Positions 36,355 through 49,687 of a stretch of 64,000 nucleotides of DNA are shown here, in pieces (position 1 is the first letter of the stretch; each line of letters starts with the position of its first letter). The translations under genes were made by a program, and so were the position numbers. Origin of the DNA: Onchocerca volvulus (Eukaryota > Nematoda > Chromadorea > Rhabditida > Onchocercidae); contig HG738140.1 in the NCBI GenBank assembly GCA_000499405.2, positions 5,632,701 through 5,696,700 on the forward strand, written 5' to 3'. Under the pieces are notes generated by a model. It was not told the DNA's origin, ran no database searches, and saw only the letters and a program-made list of their open reading frames with translations.

Positions 36355-39300
36355 TTACGATATGCCCAACGGAAAGATTATATATTGCTTACTTTTGGTG
36401 TTATATTATCAGTGATAAATGGAGCAATATATCCATTCAGTGCTGTTTTCTTCAGGGTAACTGTTAATAATTTTTTCAAATATTTTTAGCTGAGATTTTA
36501 TTAATGAAATAAATTTTCTTCTCTGCCATTATTTGAATAGTTTTTAAAAGGCATATACGATCATGCTATCAAAATATCTTAAATTCATTTAATTAATTTT
36601 ATTCGAAATCATACTCAAAGAAATTTGGATGACAATTTGAATGAGCATTTAATTCAATCAATAAATTTTAAAATAACTTTCAAAAATTGTAGGGAATGAC
36701 AGATGCATTAATAATTGGTCAATCAAATCTTACAAATGGTACTTTCAATACGGAAATATATACAGAATCGGTGCTTACTTATGTGTATTGTTATGTATTA
36801 CTTGCTGTCCTTCTATTAATCGTCTCATTATTTTCGGTCAGTTTCTTATGTATCGTAAATTTCATTGGAATGGAAATTTTCAATGTTTAATTCCTAAAAT
36901 AAAGAATATTTCGGAAAAATTTTGATTCAAATCACTACAATTATTTATTAATGATGCAATCTTCAATTTGTTAATTAAACTGAAAAATCAATGTTTTTGA
37001 CTTCAATCAATTAAGGCAAAAAAATCGCAAAATCATCGCAAAATTAATATTGCAAAATTATCAGAATACTCATTCTAAATAAATTATTAACTTCGGATTT
37101 TATTAAGAATATTAAAATTAATTGTTGTATTCCTCTAGATTAAGCTAATTGTTATTCATCTTTTATAGAAGAATTGCTTATTTATACTGAGTGAACGTCA
37201 AGCGTATGAAATTCGCAAACGATATTTCGCTGCGCTATTAAGGCAACAGATGTCATGGTATGATCAAAATAAAACTGGCGCACTTACTAATAAATTATCA
37301 GCGTAAGTATTTTGTAAAATCATGAATTTTCGCAAAAATTTCATCATAAACTTAAAACTTGCACAATTGCAGCGGAATAGAGCAAATTAAACTTGGTATA
37401 GGTGATAAATTCGGTGCTCTTTTGCAAGCTTCTGTTCATTTCATCGTTGGCGTTATTATTGCGTGCTATTACAGGTACTTTTTTGAACAAAATTGGTGCA
37501 AGAATTTCAATCAATGATCTGAAATTGAGTTAGAACTAATATTCTGCCTAGTTAAATTTTTGAAAAAAATAAGTTGAATTAAATAAAGAATTAATTCAGT
37601 CTATGAAATTTGTAAAGATGAAATTCATTCAGTTTAAAATAAGAAATGCTAGAATTTACGATTGATAGAGATTTCTTATCTGTCAAAACTATCATTCAAA
37701 TCTAATTGCTTCTGAATAAAATTTTTATTTCCAGCTTTCGCATGACTTCAATGATGCTAATTATCATACCATTGATTATGATGTTGTTACTTGCTTCAAC
37801 TAAAGTAATTTCTGTTATCTTTTACAAAATTATGAAGAAATCTAAATGAATAAAATTTGAAAAATTAGTTAATTCTGATTTATTTATGTTTGATTTTTAC
37901 GAAATCACACATAAACACATTCTCTGGCTTCCTTTTTATTTCAACATTCTTATATTCATAATATTTACCAAAATTTTATGATTCTATTTAATTTCAATAA
38001 AACTTTATTATATTATACAGGTGTTAGCAATTATGACAAGTCGAGAAATGCGTGCATACGATGAAGCTGGTTCTGTTGCTAGTGAAGTTATCAATAACAT
38101 TCGAACAGTTACTGCTTTCAATGCACAATATGCTGAAATTGTTAGGTATTTTTTTGATACGCATGTTGATAATCAAATTTTGTCTCTTTCAAATCGATAC
38201 AACAATAGTAGCAGTTTGAAAATTCAGTCTGAGCAATACGTTTCTATCTGATTGCTACGATAAACAAAGGAATGAATAATCCAATGATCAATTTATTTGG
38301 ATATTCTTCAATAATTTTGTTACTTACGATATAAATGAAGAATTCTTGTTTTATTGATTGATCAGAAAGTGATTCTTCGTTACAAAACAATTATTAGAGA
38401 ATATCCAAGCAAATTAATCAATGGGTTATTTCTTCCTTTGTCGTTGATAGATGGAGAAGAATATTGCTCAACTGAATTGTCGAACTACTACTACTGTTGC
38501 ATCGATTGGTGTAAAAACTGACTTTAGCTTCAAAATCCTGATTTTTAAAAATCCTTTTGAAAATGTAAATTTTTGTTCAGTGAAATAAAAATTCTCTATA
38601 ATATTGCCAACAGATGCAAAAAATATTTCGAAATGATTGGAACACATTTAAATATATTTTAATGAAACAAATGGATTTACTGATTAGTTGGAAATGACAG
38701 ATATAATCTCTGAAAATCGATGAATAGATGAATCGCCTCTGACCTATCAATATATTTGGCTTCAAAATTATTTATTTTTGTTGAAGATAAATTATCGGAT
38801 TTTCAAAATTTTCTCTCGAAAACTAAATGATTTTAGATATGAAAATCATTTGAAATATGCACGAAAAATGAGTATAAAAGGAGTGTTTATTACTAGCTTT
38901 CTTATGACTTCCTATATTTTCGCTATTTTTGCTTCCATGGGATTAATTTTTTGGTAAGTATCGTTAAATTTTCTGATAATATGAAAAAATCAAAAATTCT
39001 AAGCAATAAGATTGATTATCATAATTTTTGAACATTTTCGGAAGGTTTGGCTTTTAAAATTCTTTAACTTTCGTAAATTTCTACTAGTTTCTACAAATTG
39101 GTGCAATAAAAATTACCATTTTTACATTTCTCACAACCGAATGAATCATTTTTGCTCTTGTAATGCATTTTAATTAATGTGTCTGTTAAATATTTACAAA
39201 TATGTTTCAAAAAATTTGCAGGTACGGTACGAATTTAGCAGTTAAAGGTGAAATTACACCGGGTACTGTATTCGCAGTATTTTGGGCTATAACGGTTGGC

Positions 39301-42300
39301 GCAATACGTTTGGTTCATACGTTGCCACAAATTGGGATTTTTACTGCTGCAAAATTTGTCGCTGGCGAAATATTTCAAACCATTGATTTAGTGAATAACA
39401 CAAAATATTGAAAATTTAGGATGAAAAAAAAAAAAAGCGGATCCATGAAATAATTTAAAAAATTCAAAGCAATAAGTAAGAGTAGCTCAAATGGATAACA
39501 TTCAAATTTGAAAAATTATGCACTATATTTCCATGCTTCTATGCTTACTTTTTTCGGTTCAGTTGTTTAGTTTTAGAAAATTTGAGAAACTTAGATCTAA
39601 TTTGTATAAAATATTTCGAAACAATTTTCATTTTAGAAACCAAAAATCGATTGTTTGTCACCTCACGGATTGATTCCAACACATGTAAAAGGTCAAATCG
39701 AACTGCATAATGTCCATTTCTGTTATCCAAATCGACCGGACGTTAAAATTTTGAACAACATATCATTCACGGTTCTGTATTCTTAAAATCTATTTTTCAG
39801 ATATTCAATCATATGCTTTTCCATTATTTATTTATGATTTTTAATTTCTTGTTGTACTTCATTCAGTTTAAATCATTTAATCAATTTCATAATTTGATTT
39901 TAAATTAGCTTAAAATTTTTTTTAAAAATGTAATTGCCACAGTCAAATTGATTCGAAACATTTCTCAGTTCTTTCTTCTTTTGTTTCATATATTTCTATT
40001 TATATACAATTTGCATAATAAGTTCAATCATATGACCATAAAGATAGAAATTTGTTACTTTCATTCTTAAAAAGGTTTTGTCAGAATTCAACTTTCTATT
40101 TTTAAGTTTTTCATTTTTCAGGTTAGCCCAGAAAGTACAGTTGCTTTGGTTGGACATAGTGGTTGCGGGAAATCAACTATAATTGGATTACTATTGAGAT
40201 TTTACGAACAACAAGCAGGAAAAGTTAGCTTTATTTCCAAAAAATATTTATTGACACTAGAAGATGATAAAATAATAGATGATTCACTTTTTTGTTGTAT
40301 TTTTAGAACAATCTATGTACCATTTCTTCCTGTTTTTTAATTTTTCAATCTTCGATGTTTTTTGATCTTACGAGAGTGTGATCTCTGCAATTTTTTTTTT
40401 TTTTTTGATTATACGGGAATGTTTTCTCTGTATTTTCTATGTAACGAAAGATATTTCTAGCAGCATTAATATTGTAATACGATGGCCTAATTATTAATTA
40501 ATGAATTTCAGATTACTCTTGATGGTGTGCCAATTAGTGATTTGAATATTGAATGGTTACGCAACAAAATTGGGCTTGTTTCTCAAGAGCCAGTAGTATT
40601 TGCTAGAACAATCGAGGAAAATTTAAAATTAGGCAATGAAGCTCTCACTGAAAATGAAATGATCGAAGCCTGCAAAATAGCAAATGCTCATGATTTCATT
40701 ATGAAGTTGCCAAATGTTAGCTTCAGCTAATTTTAAACTAAGTTTTCAACTCTTTCAAATTGCATTTTTTGACGAGCATAGAAATATGCTTTGAAATTAA
40801 AAGAAGAAAAAAAAAACTGGAATGATGAATTCTTTGGTCTTTGCTAATGATTAAATTTATTTAAAACAAAAAGGCTGAAAATTTCACATTTGAAACTTCC
40901 GAATCTGGCAATTTTTTTGGAAATATAAAATATGAGCAGGTTGTTTATCTTAAAATAGCGCTAAAATCATGTATCTTGAATTGAGAAGTGAATTTAATTT
41001 TTTTAGAATTCTTTTTGTACCAATTTAGACCATTTTAATTTTTTGGTATTTTTAGTAATTTTATGGTAAAAAATAATGAAATCTGGCTTTTTTGAACATT
41101 TAGGGATATAAGACACTAATCGGCGTCGGTGGTGTACAATTATCCGGTGGCCAAAAACAGCGAATTGCTATTGCTCGGATTTTAGTTCGTAATCCGAAGA
41201 TTTTGTTATTCGATGAAGCAACTAGCGCATTGGATTCTGAAAATGAAGCTGCTGTACAGCTTGCACTTGATCGGGTAATTGATCTTATCATTTTTTTATT
41301 TAAATTAATTAAAAAATTAATTGAATTCAATTTAATTCATTCTTTTTTACTCTCATTCAAAATCTCAAAAGACTATCTATTATAAATTAAATATTACAAT
41401 TTGGTAATTGATAGAACATTAGTATCTAAAAGCAAAGTTTTGAAATGCGTACAAATCGGAATGATTTGAAACAAAATCAGTGCTAAATTTTAGGAAAGAA
41501 AATATGCTTTAAATCTTGATTGCATTAATTTTCGTAGTTCGCTGAGAAAGAAAAAAAAGTGCGGTAATAATAAAATACCAATATTAATTTTATTGTTTCC
41601 ATCGATTTCATTGATGGATGAAAAGATCTTTTAAAATTGAATTTTAATCTTACGTTGATTTCTTTAATACTACAAATCTTTCTGTGATGATATGTAAAAG
41701 TAAATCTTCGTCACTAAAAATCGAAAGAACGATAGATTAGTTACCCGAGAATTCTCCATTGTACATATGAGAATAATAAGTGGATCAAAAGATGATATAA
41801 AATGATGGTGGCGATGTTCGTTATCATTTATCACTCTGTTCAGGCATGATCATGATGATCTAATAATATCTTGCAGGGACATAAGTAAACATAACATTAT
41901 GAATAATTCTTGAGCTCCAAAAGCTGGGTGTCATGAAAGTAATTTGAGAAAGGTTGTTTGGTTGGGATTGGAATTTGATACAGATGATTTTGCTGTGTAA
42001 TGAAGTCTTTGTTGTGACAAATTTTATTACCACAACTATATTACACAATTAATTGATGAATATCGATAATTAGGACTTCTTTTGATAGGTGGGAAGTTAT
42101 CTGAGGGCTATGGATGTTGGAAAGAGTTTGTTTAGTCTGGAAGTTGAGTTTGATAAACCGACAATTTGAACTTCCTTTTGAAAGTTGTAAATATTGGGAA
42201 TTGATAAGATTTAATGAATTATGGAAACAGCTGACCGTAAAAAACCGGCCAGAGCAAAGGATTGAATGTTCTAACTGATCAGAGTAAAGGATTAAATAAG

Positions 42301-45300
42301 CGAATGAATTTCTTAAGAACCATTTTTATAGTAAATTCTTTACTCCGTATCACCATAACAACACCCAATTTACAATATGATAATTATAGCGAAAGATCAA
42401 AAGTTTGTTTTTACAAAAATATTTCTACACTACAAAAATTTTTGATTAATTTGTCATAGTTATATTTCAAAAAATATTTCGATTTTCTCGACATTCCCGA
42501 CTGTAATTCACAAGCAAGTTAATTCTGCTACAGCATCCAAATTCTTCCCTCTCAAAAAATTCATCGACTGAAGAAGATAAATTCTTTCAGTGGGGAAGAA
42601 TTTGGATGCTGTAGCAAATTTAACTTGCTTGAATTTTTTTGTTTGATAGTACTCCTAGTTCGTCGAGCGATAGTTCTTCTTGTCCGGATTTTTGTGGTAA
42701 TATCCCGAACTTTAGTGACTGAATTCTCAAGTTCTCACAATCTGTCAATTTTTGCATTAATATCTCGACCTTTAATAACTGAATTCTTGAGTTCTCATAA
42801 TTTGGTTAATTTCTACAGTATATTCAGCGGTTTGTTAAGGAGTCTTCCATGCGTCTCTATCTTTGCCTCGTTTAATTTCCTTCCTACTTGCTGATTCTTC
42901 ACACATCGCAAGGAATTTCTGGTTCATTAACTAATACTATTTCTCCTTTTTGTGAGGTTTTTATTTCTACTATTCTTTGATGGGTTCAATCGATTCGCTA
43001 ATTTCGTAGAAATAAAAGATAATTGCGAATCGATGTCGAATAGTGCTAAAGCTTTTCGTTGAGCTTCCAGAAATTTGGATTGAAGAGGTAGATTTTTTTT
43101 GCATAAAAGTAAAATTCGGCTGCTTTTTTTTGCATTCCTGTTTTGGTTATTGAGTTTTTTATTGTATTAGAATTCAATTTTTCTTTGATTTTGGACCACG
43201 GTTTGCATAGTATTCCTGCATTTGATATGATACAGTGCAATACTGTAATGGACTAATGCAATAGAAACAAAATTTCCTTTTTGTTGCGATTATTTTTTAC
43301 AGATTTTGTTCGAAAACAAATAACGCATGTATTGATTTTTCTCAAACGATCTATTCGTTATTTGAATGAATTTCTGACATAATCGTGCATTAGTTTCTTC
43401 AATATTGTAGAATTTTCGATAATTACATGTAAAAATGAAACTTCACCACCAAAAGTTGGAAGAAGGATAGAATTGTCATCGACGAATGGTATCCAAGAAT
43501 CTCCGATGTACATCGGAGAATAATTAGTGTACCATTCCAGAGAGATAATGTAAAATGATGTTTGTCATGTCCGTTATCATTTATCACTCTGTTTAGGCAC
43601 GATCATGTGTTCTAATGATATCTTGCGAAAAGATAAGCACACATAACATCATGAATAATTATTAAGGTCCGAGCTGGTCGAACCACAATAACAGTAGCAC
43701 ATCGTTTGTCAACAATACGTAACGCTGATCAAATCATCGTTTTCAAGAATGGCGAAATTATGGAAATGGGCTTGCATGATGAGTTAATGGAACTGAACGG
43801 AATTTATCGTCAAATTGTACAAACCGAGGAAACAGAAAAAGATGACGGAAATTTGATCAATCACAGTGCGTTGATTGAATGTTGATAATGATTCTTCAAA
43901 AACATCAATGTTTAAAATGATTTCTTATTTTTGCAAATTTATTGCCTTAAATTAAATTATAAAATTTGTTGCAGCCAAAAAACGATGAATATTTAGTAAT
44001 GTAGTTTTTTTCGAATGGCTAACAGATCTATGTGATATTGATAATGATCTAACTTTAAAATATTGAAATCATAGAGATATTAAGCAAAATTTTTCTCCTT
44101 TAGAATGACGTAATTTATATGCAGATCATAGTCGAAATTCAACCTCTTCAAGAAGAGAAACAAATTGCCAATAGAAAATTGCATTTATATTGACTTCTTC
44201 ATTCGATGCTTTATTCGATTTCTTATTCAATTAACATTCAGATGAATCCATGGAATCACTTTTATCATATCAGTGCAAGAACGATAAGCAACAGCTGAAG
44301 GACAAAGAAGATGTTAGGAAGGGAAAGAAATCAGTTATTTCTGTAAAATCACTTATCAGTGAAATAGATTATAAAAATAGAAAGTAAATATTTAGAGTAA
44401 TAAAATTAACAATTTCTTAAATTGCGGAAAATTCATGAAAATATTTGATGGAGCTTTAATAGATTAAAAAAAAAAAGAATTAATCTAGGAGTCAATATTT
44501 CATTGCAAGTACTGCATCATTCGAAAATTGTACTAATTCCTTTACATTTAGTTATTACCATTTTTTTTAATGTTTTTTGCGAATTCGAAAAAAGAAATTT
44601 ACTTTTGTTGCAGGATTTCTTATGCGAGTGATGAAATTGGAAATGCATCGATTCTCGATATTTTAAAGTTTGGGAAAAAGGTAGTAACTTATTCTCTTAT
44701 TAACATTTAATTCGGTTTAAATTAATTCAAATGATTGAAATGAAATAAAATATATTGAATTTGAGGAATGGTCGCTCATTGCTGTTGCTTTAATATTCAC
44801 AATTGTGAAAGGTTTATCATGGCCAGTTTTCTTTATCATTTACAGTCGAAGGTTCGCCGTAAGTTTAGATTTGAAAATATTTCTTGATTTCTAATTTAAA
44901 GTAAATCATAGAGAAATCAAAAATTAATGCTGTTTTTAAACTTCTATATTCCGTTTTTTTTTGTATACTAATGGTTAATTGTTGGATAATCAATTTCCGA
45001 TTTTTCAATTCTTTCAGATGTTAAGTTGTTTGAATAAAAAACCTATAAAAGAAGAAACAAGGCAGAATGCAATATTTTACCTCATTTTGGGTATTATAAG
45101 CAGTTTTTCAACATTTGCTTCCGGTGCGCTATTTGGTATGGTCGGTGCACGAATATCAATGAGACTTCGTATTGCAGTTTTCAAAGTTAATTTTATTTTC
45201 AAAATTAATTTTTCTTCATGTCAACAGTATGAGTAATTAATTAACTTTTTCCATGAATTTTAATCATAAATTCATTTAGAATATCTTACGACAAGATCTG

Positions 45301-48300
45301 TCATTCTTTGACAGAGAATATCATTCAACTGGAGAGCTGACGGAACGTCTCGCAAATGATGCACAAGATGTTAAAGCTGTATGTTGAAATTTTTTCGGAA
45401 AATCGACTAGACAGAATCAAAAATTTTACTCATTCGATTGAGAAAAATGTTTTTTTTTTTTTTAAATTACGTTTCAAAATGTTCGGGTAAATAATTTTTT
45501 GAATTTTTCTTTGGAAAATTTAGTTTTATCAATATACTTATAAAATTCCTGAATAAAAATTTTTGTTTTTTCAATACGCTGAATGTAATTTTATTTCTTT
45601 AAAAATCTGATTTCTAGGCAGTCGATCAACGATTAGCAAATGCGATACAAGGAATTATTTCACTTTCTGCCGGTATATTGGTAGCATTTCTATTTAACTG
45701 GAAAATGGCAGGGATTGGTGTTGCTATTTGTACTGTTCTCATCATTTTGCAAATTATTATTTTGCGGTATCTCAAAATACTCGACCAAAAAAGTATTAAA
45801 GTAACTGAAAAAGCAGCCAGTGTTGGTTTTTCTATTTTCCTTTTTTTTTTTTTTTTGGCAAAATAAAATTTAAGAGAGTTCTTAAATCTGAAAGATATCA
45901 TTCTAAAGCAATTTTCAAATCCAAACAATTTTTCCTAAACAATTTATTAGAATATTTTTTAATCAGTTTATTGGATTTTTTTTATTTCGTGTTGCTTCAA
46001 TTTCACATATCTTTAAGATTTCTTTTAGCATCGCTAAATTTTCGGATTTTTAATTTTGACTTATTACTAACGTCAATTCGATACCATCTAGTTTAATTTA
46101 TAATCATTAATTTTAGTTAGCTTCTGAATCAATCGAAAATATCCGAACTGTGCAATATTTAACTAAACAAAAGAGGATTTACGAATCTTACTGTTTTTCG
46201 TTACAAGAACCTTATAAACAAGCCATTATAAGAGGTATCAATATATTTTTACCTTTTTTTTTTTTTTTCTCAAAATTATTTCGTCAATTAATTTTGCTGA
46301 CTTTTCTTGAATGAAAATATCATGCGATGGTTAGATCTAGACATTTTTTAAAACAACTCAGAAATATTGAAAGAACGAGTGTAGATTCTCATAATTCTTA
46401 TCATCAAATAATAGTTATCTTTGAATACTTATAATTTTTATATAATTTGAATTTCGAAGAGATTTTATAAAATATTAGAATTTCCATTGAATTCTTTAAT
46501 TAAATTTCAAATTTTTTCCTTGAATTGACTAGTCATTGATAAATTATACTCATCTATTAGATTTTTGGCAATCCTTGAGTCACACGATGTCTATTATTTT
46601 TTTGCCAACCAATTCTGCCGCTTCTTATTTTTTTGGTCATTGGTTAGTGCGAAATTCATGGTCTACACCATATAATGTTTTTCAGTAAGTTTTTAAATAA
46701 ATATTTCTTTGAATTATATAAATAAGGATAAAATTCAATAGAATTCAAATTACAGTATGATTGCCTACTGAGCTTGAGATTCAGGTTAGAACTTGATAGT
46801 ATATTTGTTATATTTGAATGATTTTTTCTTAGAGGATTCCATAATTCAACATTGCAAGTTTAGGTATTTTGCTTATCATGCATATTTTTGTTGCTCTAAA
46901 ATTTTGAGAATGATTATATTTATCAAAAAAAAGTTTTTTAAAAATTTTTACCCTTCATTTCTACAGGGTAGTTGAAGCATTGAATGTGGCATCATTTATC
47001 ATGCTTACGGTAGCATCCTACTTGCCAGAATATCTCCGAGCTCGTATTTCAGCAAATTTAATGTTCCAAATGAAAGATCAAAAGCCGCTTATAGATAATT
47101 TATCCGAGACTGGCATTCATCAGGTAAGGATATTTTGTTATTCTTATTTTTCCTTGCTTATTTTGGAGAATGATGAAGTAGCAGGTACCAGAAATTATGC
47201 TTTTATCCGTAAAATTCCCTGATCTCATAGCTTGTAGTTAGCCTATTTCGATCAACTTTAGTAAAAAAAGCACCAGTAATGGGTTTGCTGATTGAAATAG
47301 GGAAATTTTCTGATATTAAATTCAAACAAATCTTTATAATTGTGATAAGAACAACAAAAAAAAAAAAATTTCACATTAATAAATGTCGGAAAGTTTTTTA
47401 TGTTGTGACAGAAACGAATCTTGGTAAGAAAAATTTATTGATTGACGGAGGATTGATTCTTCATCTACGTCATAAAGATAGAATAAATTCAGATTAATAT
47501 TACAACTGTAGTTGATCGCTTGATTGGGTAAGTTGGATTGAATTAAAGGATATTTTGATTTTCGAGTGATTCGAGTGACTGTTGAGTTGATTGACTGAGT
47601 AATAACTAATATTGATCCACCCTATAACTGTCAGAAGCTTCCTTTAATAACGATAATCTTTGGTCTTGTAGTGAACGGTAATTTACAACATTGCAGCCAA
47701 ATAACATGATTTACAAAGATAACGCATAAAAAATTCGAAAGATAAGAATATTGATAAGATACGAATAAATGATTCATTTGAGTAAAAAACTATCGCAAAT
47801 TTCTTTACATTATTCCATCATATTTTTATTATAACATATCTCGATTTTATCGACAATGAGAAACTGAGTTTGCGTCTTTATTCGTAAAAAAAAAAAAAAA
47901 TTACTATAAACTTGTAACTTTTTAATTAAAAGATAAGAATTCAAGCATCGACTATTCTATTCTTGTTGATCTTTTTATGTATCGTAAATTTTTAGTCGAT
48001 CATTTTCTAAAAGAATTTTCGAATATTTTTTATTTTCTAGCCATTGAAAGGAAATATTCGATTGGAAAATGTTTATTTCGCATATCCAATGCTTCATCAA
48101 AATGTCCTCAGAAATTTTTCGATGTCCGCAACATTTGGTCAAAAGATAGCATTGGTAGGATCAAGTGGATGTGGTAAAAGTACGATAATCAAATTACTGG
48201 AACGATTTTACGATGTTACTAGAGGCGTTTTGGTAAATTTTACCTCATTTCAGCTCTTTTATCAAGCCAAATAGGATAATATTTGTTGGAAAATGAAAAT

Positions 48301-49687
48301 CAAATTTTTTAAAATTCTGGTCTGTTTGGTTTCAACGATACAGAAATATTACACAACCGTCTGAAAATGTATTAATAATCAAGAATAGATATTTTGCCGA
48401 TTTTTAAGATACACGCATCTTTTTTCGATCCTCCAACATTATTGTGTGATAGCTTCGAATAATTCAAAAAAGAAATTTAATCGAAAAATTGATAAGTGCT
48501 CAAAATTCTGATTCTTAGGATTTTATCTAATTTCAAATAAATCAAATTAAAGTTTATCGATGATCGAGATATTAGAAGTTACAATATTCGATATCTTCGA
48601 TCAAATATTGCTCTGGTAGATCAGGAACCAACATTATTCAACTTAAGTATTCGAGACAATATTGCATATGGTTTGGATAAGATGTCGCAAGATCAAATTG
48701 AATCAGCTGCAAAATTAGCCAATATTCATGATTTTATTATTTCTTTACCGCAGGTTTGTTTCAGATGCAAAATGTTTTGATAATCAAATGATGTATAAAT
48801 ATTTCTTGGAAAGTAGAGCGAAAGATTTGATCAAAGCTCTATTCAAAGTTTCAATTTAATCAGAATCTGAGCTAAATTATCTAAAACTACTGAAATCTGA
48901 GTTTCTGTAAAGCAGGATTCTTGGAAAGTAGAGCGAAAGATTTGATCAAAGCTCTATTCAAAGTTTCAATTTAATCAGAAACTGAGCCAAATTATCTAAA
49001 ACTACTAAAATCTGAGTTTCTGTAAAGCAGGAAGTCAATTTTTTTTTTTGTTTCAATCTCTACTTTTAGGATTAAAATGAACGGGTAAGAAAATCGAAAT
49101 ATCGAAGAATTCTTTCTGAGCTCCGAAATAATTTTTAGGGTTACGATACAATTGTTGGTTCGAAAGGAAGTCAGTTGTCTGGAGGTCAAAAACAACGAAT
49201 TGCAATTGCGAGAGCAATTATAAGAAATCCAAAAATATTAATTCTTGATGAAGCTACCAGCGCATTGGATAGTGAAAACGAAAAAGTAGCGCATTTTTCA
49301 TGAATTATCATTTTTAAGCATTTTACATCTGAAAAAAAAAAAAAGGAAAAATTAAACGAGCAATGTGACAGAAAATAAAAATTTTTGTTATTCTAAACAT
49401 TTTTATTTCATAAGAAAAATTTTGAATTAATTCTCAACTAATTTTTAACAATTATGCTTTTTCGAAATTTTGAATAAATTCAAATTTAGATGGTACAAGA
49501 TGCATTAGAAGCAGCACATCGTGGTCGAACATGCATTGTGATTGCTCATCGTTTGAAAACAGTTCAAAATGCTGATTTAATTATTGTTTTAAAAGACGGT
49601 CGCGTCGTAGAATGTGGAAATCACACTCAATTATTAGCTGAAAAAGGCGTATATTATTGTTTTGTTGAAAAACAGAATTTATTATAA
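36355..49687 (+). CDS. pgp: P-glycoprotein, full ABC transporter (ABCB family; first exon not found)
   Basis: ATP-driven exporter of lipophilic compounds in the plasma membrane. Twenty-six phase-consistent exons give about 1220 residues in TMD-NBD-TMD-NBD order; a full P-glycoprotein is about 1270, so a short N-terminal exon is missing. TMD1 is about residues 1-320. NBD1 has Walker [10 protein letters not shown] (about 377), Q-loop SQEP, signature LSGGQ (about 481), Walker [13 protein letters not shown] and H-loop VAHRLSTI. A charged linker (about 590-640) leads to TMD2. NBD2 has GSSGCGKST (about 1015), VDQEP, LSGGQ (about 1119), [12 protein letters not shown] and IAHRLKTV. All catalytic motifs are intact in both halves. 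The join near 45800/46117 is the least certain. Intron 12 (41275-43666) is 2.4 kb and full of repeats. AATAAA overlaps the stop codon at 49686. Confidence 0.96.
38256..38450. repeat. Inverted repeat in P-glycoprotein intron, about 68-bp imperfect arms
   Basis: The arms are 38256-38326 and 38379-38450. Matching blocks include AACAAAGGAA/TTCCTTTG and TTGGATATTCT/AGAATATCCAA. The spacer is about 50 bases. The layout resembles a small palindromic MITE, but no target duplication was established. Confidence 0.75.
41659..41927 (+). repeat. Copy 1 of a diverged 270-bp direct repeat
   Basis: Similar along its length to 43394-43677, for example the shared GTTATCATTTATCACTCTGT and CATAACAT.ATGAATAATT blocks; by eye about three quarters of positions match. 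Confidence 0.8.
42512..42630. repeat. Inverted repeat, about 38-bp arms
   Basis: The left arm begins AAGCAAGTTAA and contains GCTACAGCATCCAAATTCTT; the right arm (42592-42630) is its near-exact reverse complement. The loop is about 42 bases. Confidence 0.85.
42700..42965 (-). mobile_element. Decayed BEL/Pao retrotransposon fragment (possible)
   Basis: On the minus strand one frame reads [17 protein letters not shown]. After a stop and a frame change, the segment [14 protein letters not shown] follows. This resembles the short C-terminal domain that follows the integrase of BEL/Pao elements (a GDIVLV-E-LPRGxW-like motif, then KxGKDGxxR). Several stops and shifts follow, so it is non-functional. 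It sits in P-glycoprotein intron 12. The next stretch contains a diverged tandem repeat of about 60 bp around GAATTCT.AAGTTCTCA.AAT. Confidence 0.35.
43394..43677 (+). repeat. Copy 2 of a diverged 270-bp direct repeat
   Basis: Partner of 41659-41927. It runs up to and about 10 bases into the P-glycoprotein exon that starts at 43667, where copy 1 also shows an AGCTGG. Confidence 0.8.
48803..49032 (+). repeat. 115-bp tandem duplication in P-glycoprotein intron
   Basis: Copies 48803-48917 and 48918-49032 are almost identical (a handful of substitutions), so this is a recent event. It lies between the two exons that encode NBD2's Q-loop and signature motif. Confidence 0.93.
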
